Source of the DNA: Amphibacillus cookii
GTDB taxonomy: Bacteria > Bacillota > Bacilli > Bacillales > Amphibacillaceae
Reading direction: 5' to 3'
DNA: 64,000 nt
Assembly (NCBI RefSeq): GCF_016908375.1
Contig: NZ_JAFBDS010000002.1
Span: 372,001-436,000 of the forward strand
Shown here: one piece after another, positions 8,354-16,874 of the stretch
Position numbering within the stretch: position 1 is the stretch's first letter
Layout of the letters: each line of letters begins with the position of its first letter
Made by a program: the position numbers and the translations under genes
Notes under the pieces: model-generated
What the model saw: the letters and a program-made list of their open reading frames with translations, nothing else
The model's database searches: none
Told to the model about the DNA's origin: nothing

Positions 8354-9109
8354 ATGGAATATACGATTAACCAGTTGGGAAAGCTCGCTGGCGTTAGTTC
8401 ACGCACTTTACGTTATTATGATGAAATTGATCTATTATCACCGAAGCGTAAGAAGCGTAACGGTTATCGGGTATATGGTCAAAAGGAAGTCGACTTACTT
8501 CAGCAGATTTTGTTTTATCGTGAAATGGATATGCCACTTGCAGCTATTAAACAAATGATAGAATCAGAAAACTATGATCGTTTAGAAGCTCTGCAGAGTC
8601 ATCTCTCAAAACTAAGATCAAAAAGGGAACAAATTGATTTATTGATCGACAATGTCGAAAAAACAATTATGGCATCAAAAGGAGAGTTAACAATGAGTGA
8701 CGAAGAAAAATTTGAAGGTTTTAAACAGAACATGATAGATGAAAATGAAAAGAAATATGGTAAGGAAATTCGTGAAAACTATGGCGATGCGACTGTAGAT
8801 GCTAGCCGTGAAAAGCTGATGGGGATGACCCCTGATCAATATGAAGAAGCTCAAAGTCTGTCTCGTCAAATAAATGATCATTTGAAAAAAGCAGTAGAAC
8901 AAGGCGATCCGAGTAGTGAATTAGCACAGAAGGTATGCGCTTTGCATAAAGAATGGTTAAGCTATTATTGGAAGCATTATTCGAAAGAGGCCCATCTCGG
9001 ATTGACTCAACTTTATGTTGAGGACCCTCGTTTCAAGGCATATTATGAGGAAGTTGCTGAAGGATCTGCCGAATTTTTACGAGATGCTATGACGGTTTAT
9101 TGTCAATAA
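8354..9109 (+). CDS. MerR family regulator with TipAS antibiotic-recognition domain
   Basis: Residues 1-70 form the MerR DNA-binding head (YTINQLGKLAGVSSRTLRYY, DEIDLLSPKR, GYRVYG). A coiled coil follows, then a C-terminal TipAS domain of about 140 residues with the SDEEKFEGFKQNMIDENEKKYG start and the WLSYYWKHYSKEAHLGL core. TipAS domains bind thiopeptide-like or other hydrophobic compounds. ATG at 8354 is chosen over an in-frame TTG at 8348 because AGGGGAG ends at 8347. It is single and probably autoactivated from the 19-bp promoter. No exporter follows; only a gene stump does. Confidence 0.88.
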   Translation: MEYTINQLGKLAGVSSRTLRYYDEIDLLSPKRKKRNGYRVYGQKEVDLLQQILFYREMDMPLAAIKQMIESENYDRLEALQSHLSKLRSKREQIDLLIDNVEKTIMASKGELTMSDEEKFEGFKQNMIDENEKKYGKEIRENYGDATVDASREKLMGMTPDQYEEAQSLSRQINDHLKKAVEQGDPSSELAQKVCALHKEWLSYYWKHYSKEAHLGLTQLYVEDPRFKAYYEEVAEGSAEFLRDAMTVYCQ

Positions 9110-9157
9110 CCTTTATGTTGAAAGTTTGATATTGTTCGCGGGTTCAACCACATGTAT

Positions 9158-9193
9158 TTCAACTGGTCATTAGATTACTGATGACCAGTTGAA
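9158..9193. repeat. 13-bp perfect inverted repeat
   Basis: TTCAACTGGTCAT (9158-9170) and ATGACCAGTTGAA (9181-9193) form a stem with a 10-nt loop after the MerR gene. There is no T-run, so it is a weak terminator candidate. Confidence 0.5.
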
Positions 9194-9240
9194 TATAAGT
9201 CGATAGACGGTAGCTGTAAATGCCGAAGAGGTGAAAAGAG

Positions 9241-9357
9241 ATGAAAGTATTAGTAGCGGGAGCAACCGGCTATTTAAGTAGTCATCTCGTAAAAGAGTTG
9301 AAAAAATGTTTGACATTGGTAAAGATTGAAATTCACTGGCGTCTTTTCCTATTATAA
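9241..9357 (+). pseudogene. N-terminal stump of an NAD(P)-binding epimerase/reductase
   Basis: The frame starts MKVLVAGATGYLSSHLVKEL, a clear Rossmann GxTGxL motif of extended SDR proteins, after a usable AGAGGTGA site. It ends after 38 codons, and nothing downstream continues it. The rest of the gene appears deleted. Confidence 0.6.
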
Positions 9358-9441
9358 CTGCCAGAGTGAAGGGAGCAGTTTCTGCCTATAATAAGGCGTT
9401 GAATCATGTCATCATCTTCACTTTTTGTTAATCATAGCAAA

Positions 9442-9487
9442 GAAGTGTTTCTGTTTTGTTAATTCGAGAGGAAAACAGGAACACTTC
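9442..9487. terminator. Hairpin at the 3' end of the P-type ATPase gene
   Basis: GAAGTGTTTCTGTTTT (9442-9457) pairs with AAAACAGGAACACTTC (9472-9487) with one mismatch. On the plus strand it is followed by TTTTTT; on the minus strand only by TTT. It may act in both directions. Confidence 0.65.
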
Positions 9488-9496
9488 AATTTTTTA

Positions 9497-11434
9497 CTAG
9501 GCATTCAATTTTTGTGGATCAATTGATCGTAATAGTTGAAGTCCATTTAATATAACGACTAATGTACTTCCTTCATGAATAATGACACTAATGGAAATAT
9601 CAGTTAACCCTAAGAAAGTTACAATAACTAAAAAGACAACGACTGCCATAGAGAAGATGATGTTTTGCCAGATCACACGGTTCATTCTCTGAGACATTCT
9701 ATGTGATTGCACCAATTTAGATAAATCATTTTGCATCAGTATTAAATCAGATACATCAACAGCTACGTCGGTTCCATCTCCCATAGCAATCCCTACATCT
9801 GCATTTACTAATGCAGGTGCGTCGTTTATTCCATCTCCTACCATTGCAGTAACACCATGTCGTTTTTTTTGTTCGTTTATAGTATTCGATTTATCTTCTG
9901 GCATTACATTGGCAATAACTTCATTGATTCCAAGTTTTTTGGCCACAGCTTGCCCGGTCTTCTCAGAATCGCCAGTAATTAATGTTGTGTGGATTCCCTT
10001 TTGTTTAAAATAGTCTATTGTTGCTTTGGCTTGTTCATTCGGTACATCCATTAACCCAATCAATCCAATCACTTCTTCGTCTTTTGCTAGATAGACAACC
10101 GTTTTCCCTTCTATCTCCCAGTGATTGTTTAAGTTGGAAAACGCATCGGAAACACTTTTAAAAGAGGTCGGCTTTCCAATTCGGTAACAATGACCATTAT
10201 ATTTTCCTTCTAGCCCTTTCCCAATTTGATTCGTAACTTGAATATCTAATTTATTTTTAGTCTCAAATTTTCTTAAAATTGCATCTGCAAGTGGATGGTT
10301 GGATTCTTTTTCTAAAGCAACAATGATATCTATCAGTTCTTCTTCATTTACAGCGTCAGAAAAATGCACATTGGTGACTTCTGGTTTTCCTTTTGTTAAT
10401 GTTCCCGTTTTATCAAAAGAGATGGCTTCAATATTGGCTAATTGAGACAAATAGGAGCTTCCTTTTGACAGTACCCCTTTTTTAGCAAGATTGGACGTTG
10501 CTGATAAAGTAACAGATACGGTAGCCGCCGCTAGAGCACAAGGAGCGGCGGCAACTAACAAAACTAATCCTCTATAAATGCTTTGTTCCCATGTCCAATT
10601 AAATAATAGAGGAGCCAACACTATAAATGAGACAATGGCGATCAACACGAATGTCACATACTTCGGCTCAAACTTTTTAATAAGGCTGCCAACTTTTGTC
10701 TGGTTATTCTGGTTTTGATCCACCAATTGCAAAATTTTTGAAAAGACAGTATCGTCGTTCTCTTTTGTGACCTCCATTGTGAACGTACCTGTTCCATTTA
10801 TTGTACTTCCGAAGACTGGATCTCCTTTTGTCTTTTCTTTAGGAATACTTTCCCCATTAATTGATGACTCATCAATGGATGTCTCACCAGATAATATTAC
10901 ACCATCAATTGGCACTTGGTCGCCGTTTCTTACTTGAATATGATCTCCAATTTTAAGTTGGTCTACATTAACTGTTTCGATATTTCCATTTGAAGTAATC
11001 AGGCGCGCTGTTGTTGGGTTTAATTCAACTAACTTAGTAATCTCTCTTTTAGATCTTCCTTCTGCATACTCTTCCAGAAAATGAGCGCCTGAGAAAATTA
11101 AAATTAATAGTGTACCTTCCCAGAATTCTCCGATAAGAGAAGCACCTAGTGCAGCCAACCCCATTAAAATATGAGAGTTGGGTGTAAACCTCTTACATGC
11201 TCTTGTATTTTCTAATGTTTCTCCAATTCCCTCAAGGATAACCACGTGATACCCAGCGGTAAGAGTAGCAACGGAAAACAGTATATTCTGTAAGATTTCG
11301 TAAGTTTCATTTAAAAACAAAGCAATAATCGCTAAAGTTAAACCAATAAAATACAACACAATAGGCTTTTTTCCATGATTGTGCTCATGACTATGACTAT
11401 GGCTATGATCATGATGTTCATGTGTTTTAGACAT
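9497..11434 (-). CDS. Heavy-metal-translocating P-type ATPase (APC/HEGS motif)
   Basis: A 645-residue P1B-type ATPase that would pump a metal ion across the cytoplasmic membrane. The N-terminus is a histidine-rich tail (HEHHDHSHSHSHEHNHG) instead of a CxxC metal-binding domain. The transmembrane metal site reads APC (residues 297-299) where cadmium/zinc pumps have CPC. The phosphorylation motif DKTGT starts at D341, the actuator loop reads NGES, the hinge is GDGINDAP near 533, and HEGST lies near 620 in the last membrane region. The HEG motif is typical of P1B-4 pumps (cobalt, iron, zinc), so the cargo is uncertain. The regulator upstream and its operator suggest zinc or cobalt. Confidence 0.88.
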   Translation of the reverse strand: MSKTHEHHDHSHSHSHEHNHGKKPIVLYFIGLTLAIIALFLNETYEILQNILFSVATLTAGYHVVILEGIGETLENTRACKRFTPNSHILMGLAALGASLIGEFWEGTLLILIFSGAHFLEEYAEGRSKREITKLVELNPTTARLITSNGNIETVNVDQLKIGDHIQVRNGDQVPIDGVILSGETSIDESSINGESIPKEKTKGDPVFGSTINGTGTFTMEVTKENDDTVFSKILQLVDQNQNNQTKVGSLIKKFEPKYVTFVLIAIVSFIVLAPLLFNWTWEQSIYRGLVLLVAAAPCALAAATVSVTLSATSNLAKKGVLSKGSSYLSQLANIEAISFDKTGTLTKGKPEVTNVHFSDAVNEEELIDIIVALEKESNHPLADAILRKFETKNKLDIQVTNQIGKGLEGKYNGHCYRIGKPTSFKSVSDAFSNLNNHWEIEGKTVVYLAKDEEVIGLIGLMDVPNEQAKATIDYFKQKGIHTTLITGDSEKTGQAVAKKLGINEVIANVMPEDKSNTINEQKKRHGVTAMVGDGINDAPALVNADVGIAMGDGTDVAVDVSDLILMQNDLSKLVQSHRMSQRMNRVIWQNIIFSMAVVVFLVIVTFLGLTDISISVIIHEGSTLVVILNGLQLLRSIDPQKLNA

Positions 11435-11455
11435 ATAAAATCCCTCCTATTTTAT

Positions 11456-11477
11456 TATATGATTATATTATCATATA
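11456..11477 (-). promoter_or_regulatory. CzrA-type operator upstream of the metal pump
   Basis: A perfect 8-6-8 inverted repeat TATATGAT-TATATT-ATCATATA sits 22 bp before the ATPase start codon. It closely resembles the known operator form of CzrA/SmtB-type repressors (TATATGAA...TTCATATA). Confidence 0.75.
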
Positions 11478-11490
11478 CAAATATAAAGAG

Positions 11491-11520
11491 CAATAAAAAA
11501 TCCATTCTTTTTCGAATGGA
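11491..11520 (-). terminator. Terminator between arsR and the P-type ATPase
   Basis: Read on the minus strand: TCCATTC-GAAAAA-GAATGGA followed by TTTTTTATT. It separates the repressor transcript from the pump, which therefore needs the promoter beside the operator at 11456. Confidence 0.85.
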
Positions 11521-11528
11521 CATGTGTT

Positions 11529-11852
11529 CTAGCAGTGTAGAGAATGTTCGATGGATTCATTTAGCAAGTCAAGAACGTGCTGGTCATCTACAGAATAGTA
11601 TAATGTAGTTCCCTCACGTCTGTTTTTAACCAATCTCAAATTTTTCAAATAACGCAATTGTTGAGAAACTGTTGATTGTTTAAGATTCAATGACTCAACA
11701 ATTTCATTTACAGCACATTCTTCTTGTGACAGTAAATATATAATACGAATTCGTGTTGGGTCACTTAATGCTTTAAACGTTTGAGAAACAAGTTCAAGTG
11801 TACCATTATCTAATTCTTGAAAATGCAGGTTCTCTTTATTATTTTCTTTCAT
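11529..11852 (-). CDS. ArsR/SmtB family metal-sensing repressor, CzrA type
   Basis: A 107-residue winged-helix repressor with the recognition region [21 protein letters not shown] and wing [11 protein letters not shown]. The last helix carries D90, H92, H103 and H106, exactly the spacing (D-x-H-x10-H-xx-H) of the alpha5 zinc/cobalt site of CzrA and SmtB. The alpha3 cysteine box of ArsR/CadC (CVC) is absent. It should therefore release DNA on binding zinc or cobalt. It probably controls the adjacent pump through the operator at 11456. Confidence 0.9.
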   Translation of the reverse strand: MKENNKENLHFQELDNGTLELVSQTFKALSDPTRIRIIYLLSQEECAVNEIVESLNLKQSTVSQQLRYLKNLRLVKNRREGTTLYYSVDDQHVLDLLNESIEHSLHC

Positions 11853-12120
11853 GTATATAATATCCTTTCGCTTATCTTAATTAATAATGTACTATCAATA
11901 CATAATGAGTTTTAAGTGGTAAGAAAGATTTCTTGAGTTTTACTAATTCAGTATATCATATGTCCTCCTATTTTGGACAATCCCAACATTATACGTATTA
12001 TGAAAGTCAATTTAAAAATACAATCCTAAACCATTATACACCCCGGTTGTTTACGTAGTTATACCTCGCTACCTTTTTTTCTTTGTATTCACGTAGCGGT
12101 TTATAACTCAATTTATAATT

Positions 12121-12261
12121 GAGCATGAAGCGTTAAGAGAGAAATGCAAAGAGAACGGTGTTGAGTATTTTGAAATACATAATAATTATGAAAAAGAGAT
12201 TGTCAATGTTTATGACTTTATAGAAAATAAATTAAATGAAACTAAGGATATAAAAGAATAG
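12121..12261 (+). pseudogene. C-terminal fragment of an unrecognised protein
   Basis: An open tail reads EHEALREKCKENGVEYFEIH and ends LNETKDIKE before TAG. There is no start codon or ribosome binding site, and a stop lies shortly upstream in frame. It looks like the last 47 residues of a nucleotide-binding protein, but the family is not certain. Confidence 0.35.
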
Positions 12262-12275
12262 AGAGGTGTATTTCA

Positions 12276-12358
12276 TTGCGAAATGAAAACAGATGTTTGA
12301 TTTAATATTAGATATAGCAGAGAAGGATGAACGCGTTCGTGTAGTTTTCAAGAACTAA
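12276..12358 (+). pseudogene. 5' stump of an ANT(6)-like aminoglycoside nucleotidyltransferase
   Basis: After a GAGAGG site, TTG CGA AAT GAA AAC gives MRNEN. One base of frameshift later, ATG at 12293 opens MFDLILDIAEKDERVRVV. This is the characteristic start of AadE/AadK proteins (MRxEKEMFDLIL..A..DERIRAV). The frame stops after 22 codons where the NGSR motif should follow. Only the start of the gene survives. Confidence 0.6.
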
Positions 12359-12425
12359 CCTTAATGTTCCTCGAGGAAGAAGATAAGTTTCAAAGCAACA
12401 AACAGATGAAACGTCCCTTGTCTAG

Positions 12426-12451
12426 AGTATCTTTTGCAGATACTTTTTTAA
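12426..12451 (+). terminator. Terminator in the gene-debris region
   Basis: Stem AGTATC / GATACT with a 7-nt loop, followed by TTTTTT. It insulates the TetR promoter just downstream. The rest of 11853-12466 holds only the fragments listed and AT-rich sequence. Confidence 0.7.
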
Positions 12452-12466
12452 ATGTGCATAAAACTA

Positions 12467-12537
12467 TTGACTTTGCCAATAAAAAGCATATATAATAACA
12501 ACAATTATATGAACATATGAACAAATAGTTCATATGT
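12467..12537 (+). promoter_or_regulatory. Promoter and operator of the TetR-hydrolase operon
   Basis: TTGACT (12467-12472) and a perfect TATAAT (12491-12496) are 18 bp apart. Immediately after lies a perfect 10-5-10 inverted repeat ACATATGAAC-AAATA-GTTCATATGT (12513-12537), about 50 bp before the tetR start. It is the size and place of a TetR-family operator. Confidence 0.75.
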
Positions 12538-12587
12538 GTTCGTGTGTTTAGCAGTTTTAATATTTATTACATAGGAGGGATGAATAG

Positions 12588-13202
12588 ATGCCAAAAGGTT
12601 TTACTCAAAAAGAAGTTGAGATTATAAAGAATCAACTAATAATAAAAGGAAAAGAGCTGTTCATCAAATATGGATATAACAAGTTTGGAATAAGAGACTT
12701 AGCGGAGGAAACAGGGATATCGACGGGGATGTTTTATAAGTTTTTTAACTCAAAGGAAGAGTTGTTTTTTATAATACTTGAGAATGAGAGGATTGAAATA
12801 CGTAATAAAATTTATAATAAATTGATGGATTACAAAGACGAACCTAAAAATGCTCTTAGGGGGTTCTATTATACAATAATTGAAGAATTACAGGCTAATC
12901 CAATAATGAAAACCATACTAGTTAAAGGTGAGTATAGTTTTATAACTAATCAGATGACAGAAGCAGAGATGATAAAAGAACGTGAAAAGTCATTAAATCC
13001 TATAGTGGATATTAGTAAATATTGGATAGAAAAAGGTTTAATAAAAGATACGGATATAAATATGGTTATTGAGTCGCTACGTTCATTAGTATACTTATGG
13101 TTTCATAAAGAAGAGATAGGAGAAGAGAGATATCCAGTAGTTATAGAATTTCTAATAGATAGAATTTGTGATTATACAGAAACACAGGGGGGGCTAAAAT
13201 GA
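12588..13202 (+). CDS. TetR family transcriptional regulator
   Basis: A 204-residue repressor. Residues 10-60 form the TetR helix-turn-helix (FGIRDLAEETGISTGMFYKF, FNSKEELFF). The ligand domain is diverged and gives no clue to the inducer. It has an AGGAGGG site and an ATG start. The stop overlaps the next start by 4 bp (ATGA), so it is the first gene of a three-gene operon. The gene is AT-rich and uses AGA/ATA codons heavily, unlike the core genes, which suggests transfer from a lower-GC Firmicute. Confidence 0.88.
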   Translation: MPKGFTQKEVEIIKNQLIIKGKELFIKYGYNKFGIRDLAEETGISTGMFYKFFNSKEELFFIILENERIEIRNKIYNKLMDYKDEPKNALRGFYYTIIEELQANPIMKTILVKGEYSFITNQMTEAEMIKEREKSLNPIVDISKYWIEKGLIKDTDINMVIESLRSLVYLWFHKEEIGEERYPVVIEFLIDRICDYTETQGGLK

Positions 13203-14263
13203 ACAGGTTATTATCTAATACAATAGAGAATTTAGGGGTGACTTTTTTAAAATATATAAACAGGAAAAAAGAAAATACAGTAAAATTTCATAACTGTAGA
13301 GAATTAGATGCTAACAAGATAAAATCAATGTATTTTAGAGTAAAAGTATTTAGTAAATGTGAGTCTTATAGTTCGCCTAAATTAATTGAGTTAAATGAAA
13401 AATCAAATCTTGAAATTAGTATATATAGCATGGGGTCCAAATATAAGCCTATAGATGAATTTAAAAGTACATATGAATCCTTACCTGAGAATAATTATAT
13501 ATATTTTGAAAGAATTAGTAGAAAAAATAACAATAGCAGAGCTAAAACATGTATTATTTATCTTCATGGTTTCTCTGAGAGGAATTACGATAACGAAATA
13601 AGCTATTTGTTTAATTCTCTAATATTAGAAAATCTAGATATAGAAGTATTGGCTGTACATTTACCTTATCATATGAGAAGAAGTCCCAAGCATCAACCCT
13701 ATTCAGGTGCCTACATTTTTGATTCGTATCCTATTGTAACGATAGAAGGCTTTAGACAAGGGGTTCATGATGTGTCTCAGGTTATATCCTATGCAAAGGA
13801 AAACTATGAAAAAATTATTGTTGCAGGATTTAGTTTGGGAGGACTTATGATTAGTTTTTTAGGTACATGCGATAACAGAGCAGACTTATACTGCATGGGG
13901 CAAGCGGGAGCCCGTTTGCCAGAAACTTTGAATTACTTAACGGTATGTGCGGGTCTTAATGAGAAAAGAAAGAGATGGATTAAAAATGGAATCGATTTTG
14001 AAGAGCTGTATAGACCTATAGAATTATTAGATTATACTTCAGTTATTCCTTCAGAAAAAGTAATATCAATAGGTGGTAAATATGATAAGTTAATTAGATT
14101 TAAAAGGGTCCAAGAATTAAGAGAATTTTTTAAAAGCAAACATAATATTAACTATAGTGCAGGTCATATTGGATTATTATTTGAGTTAAGAAAAGTAAAA
14201 GAAGCGTTTATTCGTATTCTTAATAGTGAAGAGATGAGGGGGGGAGGGGATAAAAATGTATAA
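13199..14263 (+). CDS. Alpha/beta hydrolase
   Basis: A 354-residue protein with an alpha/beta-hydrolase core. The oxyanion loop is HGF (123-125), the nucleophile elbow is GFSLGG with Ser212, and Asp296 (GGKYD) and His323 (AGHIGLL) complete a plausible triad. About 110 residues precede the core and match no domain I know. There is no signal peptide, so it is probably cytoplasmic. It overlaps tetR by 4 bp and the amidohydrolase gene by 8 bp. The substrate is likely an ester or amide handled together with the next enzyme; this is an inference from gene coupling only. Confidence 0.8.
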   Translation: MNRLLSNTIENLGVTFLKYINRKKENTVKFHNCRELDANKIKSMYFRVKVFSKCESYSSPKLIELNEKSNLEISIYSMGSKYKPIDEFKSTYESLPENNYIYFERISRKNNNSRAKTCIIYLHGFSERNYDNEISYLFNSLILENLDIEVLAVHLPYHMRRSPKHQPYSGAYIFDSYPIVTIEGFRQGVHDVSQVISYAKENYEKIIVAGFSLGGLMISFLGTCDNRADLYCMGQAGARLPETLNYLTVCAGLNEKRKRWIKNGIDFEELYRPIELLDYTSVIPSEKVISIGGKYDKLIRFKRVQELREFFKSKHNINYSAGHIGLLFELRKVKEAFIRILNSEEMRGGGDKNV

Positions 14264-15308
14264 AACGAAGGAAGATATTTTGTTGGATTGTCCTGAACTT
14301 GAATTAACAGACTTTGGAGATTTTAAGATTAAAGATGACTATGTGAAAGGCTATGAAATTATAGATTTTCACTGTCATTTATTTAAAGGCCTACAAAACT
14401 TGTTTCCTAAATTTCTTCGAAGGGAAATTGAGGATATGAGAGCTTCATTTTTTGATAAAAGCTGTTATCCTTTTTGCTTAAAATTATTTGATATAAACCA
14501 AACTACATTCACAAGATACCCTTCAAGTATTAAGAGTATTGATGGCATTAAAACAAAATACAAGCTACAAGTTGGCGGATTTATACTTAGGAATGCTTCG
14601 GTAAACAGACTTTTAAGGGATATGAAATTAAATGGAATTGATAAGAGTGTAGTTATGCAAATAAATCCACCGAATAATAATTCTAGTATTGAAATGGAAA
14701 ACATAGTAAGTGCTGATGAGTCAATCATGACATTTGGATCGATTCATCCACTAGACAGTGATGTACAAGGGAAAATAGATAACTACTTAGGACTAGATAT
14801 TAAGGGGTGGAAAATTAACCCCCATGTTTGTGGTTTTAATGTCGACAGCAGTGAAAGTATTGATTTAATAAAAACATTAGAAGAAACAAATATGCCCATA
14901 CTATCCTGTAGCGGCTTTGGGGTGCCTGAAGATTTTTTAGCTACAACTATTTTAACTAAAAAGCAGAAGGTTGAATTGGGTACACAAAGGATAAAACAAT
15001 TCTATAAGGTTTTGAGAACAGTTCCTAATGCTACATTTATATTAGCTCACGGAGGATGTTTCGAAATCGATGAATTAATAGAATTAATGAAGAGATTTCC
15101 AAATACATACACTGATATCAGCATTCAACCTTCTAATAATATAAAAAAACTGATAGAAAAAATTGGAAGTGAGAGAATATTATTTGGAACAGATTATCCC
15201 TTTGTAAATCATGCCTTTTCAATTGTCTCTGTACTTAGGGCGACCTCAGTTGATGAACACTTAAAAAATATTTTTTCTAGAAATGCACTTAGAATATTGA
15301 AATTATAG
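14256..15308 (+). CDS. Amidohydrolase family (TIM-barrel, Amidohydrolase_2 type)
   Basis: A 350-residue metal-dependent hydrolase or decarboxylase fold. The metal-binding set is visible: HCH (His39, His41) after strand 1, SIHP with His164, AHGGC with His265, and GTDYPF with Asp313. This is the order found in COG2159 proteins, which include decarboxylases of aromatic acids and hydrolases. It starts inside the end of the alpha/beta hydrolase gene, so the two are probably co-translated. No terminator is obvious after it. The actual reaction is unknown. Confidence 0.82.
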   Translation: MYKTKEDILLDCPELELTDFGDFKIKDDYVKGYEIIDFHCHLFKGLQNLFPKFLRREIEDMRASFFDKSCYPFCLKLFDINQTTFTRYPSSIKSIDGIKTKYKLQVGGFILRNASVNRLLRDMKLNGIDKSVVMQINPPNNNSSIEMENIVSADESIMTFGSIHPLDSDVQGKIDNYLGLDIKGWKINPHVCGFNVDSSESIDLIKTLEETNMPILSCSGFGVPEDFLATTILTKKQKVELGTQRIKQFYKVLRTVPNATFILAHGGCFEIDELIELMKRFPNTYTDISIQPSNNIKKLIEKIGSERILFGTDYPFVNHAFSIVSVLRATSVDEHLKNIFSRNALRILKL

Positions 15309-15458
15309 TCCTAAAAGCTAGCAAACCTCTGATTTGAATCTTGAGACGATTGGATGTTTGTTTCGTTTAGGTATGTGAATGAGCGATGGTTATAATGAGA
15401 TTTATTCGCTTAATGATGACTGGTGAAACGTTTTTTTACATGAAATAGCATCACGCTC

Positions 15459-15489
15459 TTGACTCTTCCTTTAGGTAACACTTTATATT
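15459..15489 (+). promoter_or_regulatory. MerR-type promoter with 19-bp spacer
   Basis: TTGACT (15459-15464) and TATATT (15484-15489) are 19 bp apart, with CTTCCTTTAGGTAACACTT between. It precedes the MerR gene by 39 bp and suggests autoactivation. Confidence 0.65.
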
Positions 15490-15528
15490 AAGTTTATACC
15501 CAATTATTTAGAAAAGAGGTTGAAACAA

Positions 15529-16509
15529 ATGAACAACCTAATCAAAATTAAGGATATGTCAAGCAAATATGACATTACAGCTCGTGCACTGCGTTACTAT
15601 GAGGATATGGGATTACTGTACAGCACCCGAAGTGACGGCTACGCATACAGAATGTACGATGAAAACGCTGTTAGGCGACTTGAGCAAATACTCATTTTAC
15701 GCAAGTTGAATATCAGTATAAAAGATATTCAACGTGTTTTTAACACTTCCAGTTCTGATGTTGTCTTAGAAGTACTTGGGAAAAAAGCTCAGAGCATAGA
15801 CGACGAGGTTGCGCTTTTACATGAGCTGAAGAAAATCGTGCTAGATTTTATACGCGAAATCGAACAATTGAACTTTTCAGACACCTCAGACATAAAACAG
15901 TTGTATAACAAGACTAAAGAGATTGAAACTCAATTAATAAGCATTGACTATATCGGCAAGCCCTCCAATATAAACCGCTTGATTGAAATAACGGAAAAAT
16001 TAGATAAAAAAATCCCTGATATAATGGTCGTTAGGATACCGGGATTTAAAGCGGTGACAGTGGGCGAACAATCATGGGAGGATATGTTCAAAAATGGTGG
16101 ATATATGTACCAATTGTGGCAACATTGCCATTTGTATAAGCATGTGATTTTCGATTGTTTTGATTTTTTGCTATCTAAAAATGACAAAGCTGAATGGATA
16201 TGTGCCGTTAAAGATGGTGTTACCAATGCGGATGTAAAACCTTTTAATCTGTTCGATTTTCCGGGAGGCTTATACGCTATGGCAGTCAGTATTGATGAAG
16301 ATAACGAGAGCATACACAAAGTGGAAGATAAAGTTCGCCGATGGATTGAAAGCACAAATTTTGAACTTGACGAAGATCGCAAGGTTATGTTCAATATGCC
16401 TTATTTATATGAAGATGGAAGAGATATTGCCTATAAAGACATAGAAAAGGGGCTTGGTTATAAACAAATGCAAAGATATTTTCCTATAAAGCTGAAAGAT
16501 GATATTTAA
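15529..16509 (+). CDS. MerR family regulator with C-terminal effector-binding domain
   Basis: A 326-residue regulator. Residues 1-70 are a MerR head (KIKDMSSKYDITARALRYYE, DMGLLYSTR, YRMYDENAVRRLEQI). A long coiled coil follows, then about 180 residues resembling GyrI/BmrR-type effector-binding domains (MVVRIPGFKAVTVGEQSW, WICAVKDGV, FPGGLYAMAVS). Such proteins sense drugs or hydrophobic cations. ATG at 15529 sits 8 bp after AGAGG and is preferred to the in-frame TTG at 15520. No cognate target gene survives beside it; only fragments follow. Confidence 0.87.
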   Translation: MNNLIKIKDMSSKYDITARALRYYEDMGLLYSTRSDGYAYRMYDENAVRRLEQILILRKLNISIKDIQRVFNTSSSDVVLEVLGKKAQSIDDEVALLHELKKIVLDFIREIEQLNFSDTSDIKQLYNKTKEIETQLISIDYIGKPSNINRLIEITEKLDKKIPDIMVVRIPGFKAVTVGEQSWEDMFKNGGYMYQLWQHCHLYKHVIFDCFDFLLSKNDKAEWICAVKDGVTNADVKPFNLFDFPGGLYAMAVSIDEDNESIHKVEDKVRRWIESTNFELDEDRKVMFNMPYLYEDGRDIAYKDIEKGLGYKQMQRYFPIKLKDDI

Positions 16510-16522
16510 GCACTTTGGCAAA

Positions 16523-16547
16523 CTCTAATGAAAAAACATCATTAGAG
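16523..16547 (+). repeat. Small hairpin after the MerR gene
   Basis: CTCTAATGA / TCATTAGAG with a 7-nt loop, no T-run. It is followed by GGGAGGAATTAAACTG and a 16-codon stub (SKSENDTKIIEAFC), probably the start of a deleted gene. Confidence 0.4.
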
Positions 16548-16874
16548 GGAGGAATTAAACTGAGCAAATCCGAAAACGATACTAAAATTATAGAAGCTTT
16601 CTGCTAAAAAAATCGAGCGATCACCTTCGAAAACAATATATTAAACAAGCTTAATAAAGCATTGCCGCAATGGCAGGCTTTTGAACGAACAGCTTTGTGA
16701 AGCAGTTGAGTTTGATGAGCAAAGTGGTAATGTGGCTTATCGAAAAAGTAACAGTCTATGATTAGAAATTGATTGTCAAGTTTAGCGTAGATACTGAGAT
16801 TAATGTAGCTTCCTAGTTATTGGTTATTTAAGTCACATCGTTCAGTAAAAGGCATTACATTGACATCTAGGTCT

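Noticed and set aside
11375-11608. Plus-strand frame opposite the ATPase start and ArsR end
   Set aside because: It is antisense to the His-rich tail and the arsR 3' end, with no site or family.
11940-11990. AGGAGGACATATG on the minus strand as a gene start
   Set aside because: The frame stops after two codons; it is only a leftover ribosome binding site.
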